A DNA stretch of 64,000 nt, taken from Arthrobacter sp. Hiyo4. Its GTDB lineage: Bacteria; Actinomycetota; Actinomycetes; Actinomycetales; Micrococcaceae. The notes under the pieces were generated by a model that was given only the letters and a program-made list of their open reading frames with translations, was not told the origin of the DNA and made no database searches. The translations under genes and the position numbers were made by a program. This document shows positions 58,082 to 64,000 of the stretch, piece after piece (position 1 is the first letter of the stretch; every line of letters starts with the position of its first letter). The stretch lies in the NCBI GenBank assembly GCA_002370555.1, contig AP014718.1, positions 3,658,001 to 3,722,000 of the forward strand, written 5' to 3'.

Positions 58082-59519
58082 TCACCGCGCCCGGCCAATC
58101 TCAGACGGCCTCTGAGGAGGGTCTGGCATCGGCTTCGTTACGGGCTCGGGAGGCTTCGAACGGGACAGCGCGAAGCGGGTGGCTGTCGCAGTGCCGCCGG
58201 CTCCGAGCAGGCCACCCAGGACGGCGGTTGACGCCACGAGGGAAGGGGCATCGCTCGCTGCAATCAGGTGGGCGCCGACCTGGTAGTTCGAGAGCTGGTG
58301 ACCGGGACCCAATCCGGGATCCTCACCATCAGGCGCGCGTACATCATTGGTCAGCGTCACCGTGACCCGGTTTCTGGCGTCCGGGCTGACAGCGCCATCG
58401 GATCCGGGAACCCAGTCCTGCTTGTGCTCCAGGTGCAGCATACTGGTGCCCGGGTCCGGCTCAATGCTCCCCACCGGCGATCCTGCCGTCAGCACGTACT
58501 TGACGTTGTACTCGGCACGCAACTGTTCATCGGCCGCCATGTTCATGGCATGGATCCCGCCCTGGCTATAGCCGACGGCGGCTACCGACGCACCTTGTTC
58601 CGCACCAGCGGCCCGCAGGGCATTCAAGACGGCAGCATTGACCTCCACGGAGCCGTAGCCCAGCCCCTCAGCGATGCCGGCCTCGTCGAAGGGGTTCTCG
58701 CCACCCATGCCCTCGCCTGCCGGCTGCGTTCCCGGAATCACCACCACGTAGGCTTTGTGACCGCCGTTTTCAACTTCGAGGACCTCGATGTAGCCGTCTC
58801 CCCGCTCATCGACGAGGCGGGCCCGCTCCAGCAGGCCTGCCGGTGATGCGTCCAGCTCCACCGGATAGGACTCCACCTCGCGGACAGAAACCGGGCGCGG
58901 CTCGAGCATGCGTGGGCGAAGACCCGCCAGGCTCCTGATCAAGGGTGCGGCCGCGTCTACGTGCGCAGCGGCTGAGGCTTCCACCGCGATCTTTCCGGCA
59001 AAATACGCCTGCGGCCCGAACAGGACGCCCATGGAGGCCGGGATATTTCCCACCGCAAGTTCGGTCGCATCCCTGTTCATGGAACCTGTCACGCCAGCAT
59101 CCCGGACCTGCTGGAGCCAGGTCCCAACTCCCGTCAAGGCGTGCTCACGGCTGAAGGCCGCTATGGCTTCGGCCACTTCGTAGTCCCTTTTGCAGTCCCG
59201 CACCTGACTGCTGATTCCCTGCAGCTCCGTCCGGACAGCCTGGACGCTCCACTGGGCCTCCCCCACGGCCATCAGCGCGGCCGTTCCGGTAGGGCGCGCG
59301 TCATCCTGGTACCGGCACAGGTCTTCCCAGATGCGGCGGACCTCCACTTCCACGGCAGCCAGCTCCCCGCTGCAGCGTCGAGCTTCTCCGCGCCGCCTAC
59401 GAGCTCCTCCAACTGAAAACTGATGCCACCGACGCCGCCCCTGATTTCCATGCCCCGTCCACGGCAGGCCTCGTCAACTGGACAGGGCCGCCGCTCCCGG
59501 ACGGGGTCACCTCGGCCAT
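58082..59519 (-). CDS. Alpha/beta-hydrolase with WXG-like N-terminal region, two frameshifts
   Basis: About 479 residues when joined. The ATG at 59519 overlaps the stop of the small WXG-type gene (TGATG). The first ~20 residues read MAEVTPSGSGGPVQLTRPAV; a base is lost near 59447 before MEIRGGVGGISFQLEELVGG, and another near 59370 before LAAVEVEVRRIWEDLCRYQD. The N-terminal 200 residues are helical. The catalytic half has KAYVVVIPGTQPA and the nucleophile elbow VAAVGYSQGGIHAMNMAA (GxSxG), then HKQDWVPGSD, and possibly the His in GLGPGHQLSNYQVGAHLIA. A secreted esterase or lipase is plausible but unproven. Confidence 0.7.
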
Positions 59520-59821
59520 CAGTACCGCCCCGCCGGGTTGCCGGCGGACGCTCCCACCGCCTGCGCGTGACGCCGCACCGAAGACAACGCGTCCTCGAGC
59601 CGCACGCGCGTCCTTCCGAGCGCCGCCTCCTGGAGGGCTACCGAATTCCGGTATGCCTGCCCTGCAGGTGACTGCCAGTCCAAAAGCTGGATCTCGCGGA
59701 AGCCGCCGAGGACCTTTTCCACCCTCCCCAGGCAAAGGTCAACCCGGGCCGCCAACTGCTGAGCCTCATAACCTCGGGACATGCATGCCGCCATGTCGGC
59801 TGCCGTCACGTCACTGCCCAT
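59519..59821 (-). CDS. Small WXG100-like protein
   Basis: 100 residues, intact. Two long helices: MSRGYEAQQLAARVDLCLGR and LEDALSSVRRHAQAVG, around the turn REIQLLDWQSPAGQAYRNSV. The D-W-Q-S-P-A-G bend matches the W-x-G class. Such proteins are type VII secretion substrates or chaperone partners, or act as dimerisation adapters. It is coupled to the hydrolase gene by overlapping stop and start, so the pair may form a complex. No secretion ATPase is nearby. Confidence 0.65.
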   Translation of the reverse strand: MGSDVTAADMAACMSRGYEAQQLAARVDLCLGRVEKVLGGFREIQLLDWQSPAGQAYRNSVALQEAALGRTRVRLEDALSSVRRHAQAVGASAGNPAGRY

Positions 59822-60011
59822 GCCCGTTCCCCCGTCTCGGATACCTACCCCGGACCTCTCGTCCGTCAAGGCCAACTCCTGAACCCCGACGCTACGGAAG
59901 CCCGCCCCCACGACGGAAGCACCGCCGTCGTCTATGTGGACAAGTCACGCCGTTGTGCACATCAGACGGACGGCTTAAGCGGCAGTGAGGAGTTCATGAA
60001 AGAATCAGCAC

Positions 60012-61454
60012 ATGCCTGAAACTGCCGCCACAGCTGATACCCGCACGCCCTCCGGACGCCTGGCCCTTGCCGCGTCGCCGGACCAGATCGCCCTGGGTCC
60101 GCTGGACGGCCGTTACCAGTCCGCCGTTGCGCCCCTCGTTGACTACCTGTCCGAGGCAGCCCTGAACCGTGACCGCGTGGCCGTCGAAGTCGAGTGGCTC
60201 ATCCACCTGACCAGCAACAACGTACTCCCAGGCGCAGGCCGGCTCACCGCGGAACAGCAGGAAAAGCTCCGCGCGATCGTGACCGAATTCAACTCCGCTT
60301 CGGTGTCCGAGCTCGCCGAAATTGAAGCGGTCACCGTCCATGACGTGAAGGCCGTGGAGTACTACATCGGCCGCCGGCTGCCCGCCATCGGCATCGAGAA
60401 CCTGACCGCCATGGTCCACTTCGGCTGCACGTCCGAGGACATCAACAACCTCTCCTACGCCCTGGGCGTCAAGGGTGCTGTGGAGGACGTGTGGCTGCCC
60501 GCCGCACGCGCCCTCGTGGCCCAGATCAGCAAGATGGCCGAGGACAACCGCGCAGTCCCCATGCTGTCCCGCACGCACGGCCAGCCGGCCACGCCCACCA
60601 CGCTGGGCAAGGAACTGGCCGTCATCGCGCACCGCCTGACCCGCCAGCTGGACCGGATCGCCAAGACCGAATACCTGGGCAAGATCAATGGCGCCACCGG
60701 CACGTACGCAGCCCACGTGGCTTCCGTTCCCGGCGCCGACTGGCAGCAGGTGGCCAAGTCCTTCGTCGAGGGCCTGGGCCTGACCTGGAACCCGCTGACC
60801 ACCCAGATCGAAAGCCACGACTGGCAGGCCGAGCTTTACGCCGACGTCGCCCGGTTCAACCGGATCCTGCACAACGTCTGCACGGACATGTGGAGTTACA
60901 TCTCCATCGGCTACTTCGCCCAGATCCCCGTGGCCGGCGCCACCGGATCCTCCACCATGCCGCACAAGGTCAACCCCATTCGGTTCGAGAACGCCGAGGC
61001 GAACCTGGAAATTTCCTCCGGCCTCCTGGACGTGCTGGGCTCCACGCTGGTGACCTCCCGCTGGCAGCGCGACCTCACCGACTCCTCGAGCCAGCGCAAC
61101 ATCGGTGTGGCGTTCGGCCACTCCCTTCTGGCCATCTCCAACGTGGCCAAGGGCCTGGACCGCCTCGACGTTGCCGAGGACGTCCTTGCCGGCGACCTGG
61201 ACACCAACTGGGAAGTGCTGGGCGAGGCCATCCAGATGGTCATGCGCGCCGAGGCGATCGCCGGCGTCGAAGGCATGGAAAACCCGTACGAGCGGCTCAA
61301 GGACCTCACCCGCGGGCAGCGTGTGGATGCCGCCCGCATGCAGGAATTCGTCCAAGGCCTTGGCCTCTCGCCCGAGGCCGAGGCTCGGCTGCTCGCCCTC
61401 ACACCGGGCAAGTACACCGGCATCGCGGACCAGCTGGTGGACCACCTCAAGTAA
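60012..61454 (+). CDS. purB: Adenylosuccinate lyase
   Basis: 480 residues, intact, of the long E. coli-like PurB form. It removes fumarate from SAICAR and adenylosuccinate in purine synthesis. Seen: LGPLDGRYQSAVAPLVDYLS, THGQPATPTTLGKELAVIAH (catalytic His), TEYLGKINGATGTYAAHVAS, and the mobile loop signature GSSTMPHKVNPIRFENAEAN. ATG 60012 gives the usual length. A seven-codon open frame (59996-60019) overlaps its start. A strong terminator follows at 61486. Divergent from the WXG-like gene. Confidence 0.95.
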   Translation: MPETAATADTRTPSGRLALAASPDQIALGPLDGRYQSAVAPLVDYLSEAALNRDRVAVEVEWLIHLTSNNVLPGAGRLTAEQQEKLRAIVTEFNSASVSELAEIEAVTVHDVKAVEYYIGRRLPAIGIENLTAMVHFGCTSEDINNLSYALGVKGAVEDVWLPAARALVAQISKMAEDNRAVPMLSRTHGQPATPTTLGKELAVIAHRLTRQLDRIAKTEYLGKINGATGTYAAHVASVPGADWQQVAKSFVEGLGLTWNPLTTQIESHDWQAELYADVARFNRILHNVCTDMWSYISIGYFAQIPVAGATGSSTMPHKVNPIRFENAEANLEISSGLLDVLGSTLVTSRWQRDLTDSSSQRNIGVAFGHSLLAISNVAKGLDRLDVAEDVLAGDLDTNWEVLGEAIQMVMRAEAIAGVEGMENPYERLKDLTRGQRVDAARMQEFVQGLGLSPEAEARLLALTPGKYTGIADQLVDHLK

Positions 61455-61485
61455 GCGTGCCCGCAGGCACAAGAAGTACGACGGC

Positions 61486-61517
61486 GGCGCCGGGTCCTTG
61501 GAGGGCCCGGCGCCTTT
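61486..61517 (+). terminator. purB terminator
   Basis: GGCGCCGGG (61486-61494) and CCCGGCGCC (61506-61514), perfect 9-base arms with an 11-base loop, then TTTCGTT, 32 bases after the purB stop. Confidence 0.8.
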
Positions 61518-61614
61518 CGTTGGTTGAACTTGCCGAAACCGGTTGCGGTGGGCGCGCCCGACGTCGGCCGGCAGGCAGGCGCCGGATCTCGCCGGCGGAT
61601 GCGAAACTGGAGTC

Positions 61615-62286
61615 ATGAAGCTGATCCTCATCCGCCACGGACAGACCCCCGGGAACGTACTCGGCCAGCTGGACACCGCCCACCCGGGGCCGGGTCTGAC
61701 CGAGCTGGGAGAGCGCCAGGCCGAGGCCATGGCACGGTCCCTGGCCAACGAGCAGATAGGCGCCGTGTACGCATCAACACTTCTGCGCACCCAGATCACG
61801 GCCGCACCGCTGTCGCGGCTCCACGGGCTTGAGGTTGAAGTCCTGGATGGGCTGCATGAGATCGAAGCAGGAGCGCTGGAGAAACTGACCGACCACGAGT
61901 CGCACATGCGCTACATGGGGACAGTGTTCGCGTGGGCGGCCGGAGACCTGGACCGCCGCATGCCGGCCGGTCCGGACGGCCACGAGTTCTTCGAACGGTT
62001 CGACGCCGCTATCAACCGGATTGCCAAGCGCGCGGCCAGCAATGGTGGCTCCGCCGTCGCCGCCGTGGTGAGTCATGGTGCCGCCATCCGCACCTGGACA
62101 GGGCTCCGTGCCGCCGGCGCCGACCACGAGTTCGCGGCCCGCCACGTCCTGTCCAACACCGGCATCGTGGCCCTCGAAGGGGACCCCGGCGCAGGTTGGA
62201 AGCTGATCCACTGGGACGGGAGCCCGGTGGGCGGCCTGGCTCTCGCGGATCCGACCGCCGAGGACCCCACGGGCGGCGCCGCATAG
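61615..62286 (+). CDS. Histidine phosphatase (phosphoglycerate mutase family)
   Basis: 223 residues, intact. The catalytic RHG is at the start: [20 protein letters not shown]. The second His is in [20 protein letters not shown] and the acid residue in [20 protein letters not shown]. The family has phosphatases and mutases; the lack of the long mutase loop favours a phosphatase. ATG 61615 was chosen because it brings RHG to residue 8, the usual place. Substrate unknown. Confidence 0.87.
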   Translation: MKLILIRHGQTPGNVLGQLDTAHPGPGLTELGERQAEAMARSLANEQIGAVYASTLLRTQITAAPLSRLHGLEVEVLDGLHEIEAGALEKLTDHESHMRYMGTVFAWAAGDLDRRMPAGPDGHEFFERFDAAINRIAKRAASNGGSAVAAVVSHGAAIRTWTGLRAAGADHEFAARHVLSNTGIVALEGDPGAGWKLIHWDGSPVGGLALADPTAEDPTGGAA

Positions 62287-62298
62287 CCGCTGGGAAAT

Positions 62299-62510
62299 AC
62301 TGGCACCGTTTCCGCGGCTCAAGTTCGAAAGCTGGGTCTACTCGCCGCGCGTGGAAGGGGTTCACCTGCGCTTCGGCATGCTGACCCGCGGCGGCCTGCG
62401 CTGGTCGAACCGCAGCGAGGACTTCCACACCGAAGTCCTGGGGCTGGTCAAGGCCCAGAACGTCAAGAACTCGGTCATCGTGCCCACCGGGGCCAAGGGC
62501 GGCTTCTGCT
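62299..62510 (+). pseudogene. gdh: Internal fragment of a large NAD-specific glutamate dehydrogenase
   Basis: In one frame the sequence reads [60 protein letters not shown] and TGAKGGF. This is the strongly conserved central block of the ~180-kDa NAD-dependent glutamate dehydrogenases of actinobacteria (about 1600 residues). The block has no start codon in family context, nothing recognisable before it, and breaks into unrelated sequence (CCEPWSAG) right after TGAKGGF. About 70 of 1600 residues remain, so it is gene debris, although its reading frame stays perfect. Confidence 0.75.
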
Positions 62511-62629
62511 GCGAACCCTGGTCCGCCGGTAGCCCGTAGTTCTCCGGACGCTTACGCCAAGGAAACACCACGGTAACCGCGGCTTCGTAGGCTTGATATG
62601 CATAACCCCTCCGGCGAAAGAGGCTCGCG

Positions 62630-63133
62630 ATGCAGACCAACCCACGGCTCAACATCAGGCAGGTCACCTGGGCCAACCCTGTGGGTGCCGATCTGCGCAG
62701 GGCCCAGCAGGCGGAACTGGACGCCCGCTTCGGTACCCCTGACCACGAACCGGGGACCCCGCCGTCGGGCGCTGACTGTGCCGTGTTCCTGGTGGCGTAC
62801 GACAAAGGCTCGGGACAGCCCGTGGGCTGCGGCGGACTCAGGCTCCTGGACAGCGCCACGGCCGAAATCAAGCGGCTCTACGTGCTCCCGTATACGCGCG
62901 GGTCTGGCGTGGCCAGCTCCATCCTGGCTGCCCTCGAAGCGGAGGCGCACAAGCAAGGCATCACACGCATCAAGGCCGAAGCAGGCTCGGCGCAGCCGGA
63001 CGGCCGGAACTTCTACGAGAACTCTGGCTTCGATTCCGTCCCCAACTTTGGCGCTTACGTGGGTGTGGAGCACTCGTACTGCTACGCCAAGTCGATAGAC
63101 TCGCACAGCGCCGCCCACACTGCCATGGCCTGA
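62630..63133 (+). CDS. GNAT-family N-acetyltransferase
   Basis: 167 residues, intact. LVAYDKGSGQPVGCGGLRLL, then EIKRLYVLPYTRGSGVASSI (acetyl-CoA binding RGxGVA), LEAEAHKQGITRIKAEAGSA and DGRNFYENSGFDSVPNFGAY. The tail ends HSYCYAKSIDSHSAA. AGAGG is a weak ribosome site before ATG 62630. Substrate unknown. It follows the gdh fragment by about 120 bases. Confidence 0.85.
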   Translation: MQTNPRLNIRQVTWANPVGADLRRAQQAELDARFGTPDHEPGTPPSGADCAVFLVAYDKGSGQPVGCGGLRLLDSATAEIKRLYVLPYTRGSGVASSILAALEAEAHKQGITRIKAEAGSAQPDGRNFYENSGFDSVPNFGAYVGVEHSYCYAKSIDSHSAAHTAMA

Positions 63134-63209
63134 GCCAAATCCGGGCGGCGGTCCGTTACACAACAACTGCCACCACGTAACCTGCGCCGCGGCACGCTAA
63201 CCTCGCCAT

Positions 63210-63644
63210 ATGGAATCCACTGACATCACCTTCCGCACCCGCAAATGGATCCGGCCGGAGGACCTGAACGCCAATGGGACCCTTTTCGGTGGAAGCCTGC
63301 TCAAATGGATCGATGAGGAAGCCGCAATCTACGCCATCCTCCAGCTTGGCAACGGCCGCGCGGTCACGAAGTACATCTCGGAGATCAACTTCGTGAGCTC
63401 AGCCGTGCAAGGAGACCTCGTGGAAATGGGCCTGACGGCGACGCGCTTCGGACGGACGTCATTGACCATGCGCGCCGAAGTCCGCAACATGATCACGCGC
63501 CAAAGCATCCTCACCATCGAAGAGATCGTCTTTGTGAACCTCAGCCCGGCCGGCAAGCCCGAGCCCCATGGCTACACCGAAATCACCTATGACCGGGACA
63601 GGATTCCCACGCATCACCTGACCGAAACCCTCATTCAGGACTGA
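63210..63644 (+). CDS. Acyl-CoA thioesterase, hotdog fold (YciA type)
   Basis: 144 residues, intact. [40 protein letters not shown] (the N-G-x-x-F-G-G-x-x-L-x-W-I-D motif of the BACH/YciA thioesterases), then [19 protein letters not shown] and [20 protein letters not shown]. It hydrolyses acyl-CoA thioesters in the cytoplasm. The start is fixed by the usual short lead before the hotdog. Confidence 0.88.
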   Translation: MESTDITFRTRKWIRPEDLNANGTLFGGSLLKWIDEEAAIYAILQLGNGRAVTKYISEINFVSSAVQGDLVEMGLTATRFGRTSLTMRAEVRNMITRQSILTIEEIVFVNLSPAGKPEPHGYTEITYDRDRIPTHHLTETLIQD

Positions 63645-63754
63645 CGACGGCGGGACAGGCCCTACGCCACTCGGCCGGGCGCCATGGGCCACCGCCATGG
63701 GTCACTGTGGAGTACGGCATAAGATCGATAGCCGGACCCATTGAAAGGACCCTC

Positions 63755-64000
63755 TTGGCCAAGCTCTATTTCCGTTACGGCGCCATGAACTCGGGAAAGT
63801 CCACCGGGCTCCTGCAGGCCGCTTTCAACTACGAGGAGCGGGCCAGCGTGTCCTTCTCGCCAAGCCCGATGTGGATACCAAAGGCGATACCGACATTGTG
63901 TCCCGGCTGGGCATGACCCGGTCCGTGGACTTCCTGATCTCCGCCACCACGCCTGTGCGTGAGCTCTTCGCCGCCCATGCCGCCGGCGACGACCCCGACG
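63755..64000 (+). CDS. tdk: Thymidine kinase, 5' part, frameshifted, runs off the window
   Basis: TTG 63755 gives [20 protein letters not shown] with the P-loop GAMNSGKST of TK1-like thymidine kinases, then [10 protein letters not shown]. One G is missing at 63840-63842; afterwards the frame reads [20 protein letters not shown] and [20 protein letters not shown]. It phosphorylates thymidine for salvage. The catalytic Glu and zinc-binding cysteines lie beyond position 64000. GAAAGGA before the TTG supports the start. Confidence 0.88.

Overview
The window is high-GC actinobacterial DNA. The protein sequences, the GTG/TTG starts and the gene repertoire (GH15 glucosidase, malic enzyme, branched-chain 2-oxoacid dehydrogenase, mannitol PTS, Opp transporter, purB, thymidine kinase) fit Micrococcaceae, most likely Arthrobacter/Pseudarthrobacter. 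That is inference from protein resemblance; no rRNA or tRNA is visible. The dominant technical feature is that about 30 otherwise well-conserved genes are broken by single-base losses, always -1 and usually in short runs of G or C. Coordinates below span the whole broken gene and give the approximate frameshift position. These look like sequence errors. A smaller set of genes is damaged in ways errors do not explain easily: an internally deleted lactate dehydrogenase, an LtrA tail, an internal piece of a large glutamate dehydrogenase, a subtilase propeptide with no protease, a decayed DUF4242 copy and a sugar porter lacking a segment.

Layout. 1-425: hipBA toxin-antitoxin start (minus). 623-2469: GH15 glucosidase. 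2543-7449: GntR regulator, asparaginase, aspartase and amino-acid permease, an asparagine/aspartate catabolic operon, followed by an ldh remnant. 8038-11912: a DUF4242 gene, a large PAS-hybrid histidine kinase and a decayed DUF4242 copy. 12188-15539: GNAT-AAA+ fusion, LtrA remnant, HD phosphohydrolase, gluQ. 15865-19811: Lrp regulator, WXG100-type large protein plus lipoprotein, and an Lrp/LysE-exporter divergent pair. 19808-25432: SnoaL-like protein, repeat-like hypothetical, DUF456 protein, malic enzyme, TetR, MFS. 25567-29269: RraA-like protein, drug exporter, damaged sugar porter. 29280-36134: GNAT, mannitol PTS (mtlD, mtlA, TetR) divergent from ptsI-ptsH. 36330-39355: orphan HTH protein and PucR/alanine dehydrogenase. 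39360-40930: subtilase fragment and Gfo/Idh/MocA oxidoreductase. 41072-47019: oppBCDFA. 47380-52471: TetR/FMN reductase pair, GerMN lipoprotein, aminotransferase, universal stress protein, PAP2 protein. 52499-57552: bkd-type E2, E1beta, E1alpha and an aminotransferase. 57645-59821: YvlD-like membrane protein and a WXG-type/hydrolase pair. 60012-64000: purB, histidine phosphatase, gdh fragment, GNAT, thioesterase, thymidine kinase (runs off the end).

How it works together. The gene set describes a heterotroph that takes up peptides, amino acids, mannitol and other sugars, feeds aspartate to fumarate and malate to pyruvate, and degrades alanine and branched-chain 2-oxoacids. Candidate CRP-type sites lie upstream of the malic enzyme gene and between tetR and ptsI, suggesting shared carbon control. 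The less ordinary items are the GNAT-AAA+ fusion, a two-copy nested palindromic intergenic repeat, two separate WXG-type cassettes with no secretion machinery nearby, and a set of clean operator palindromes.
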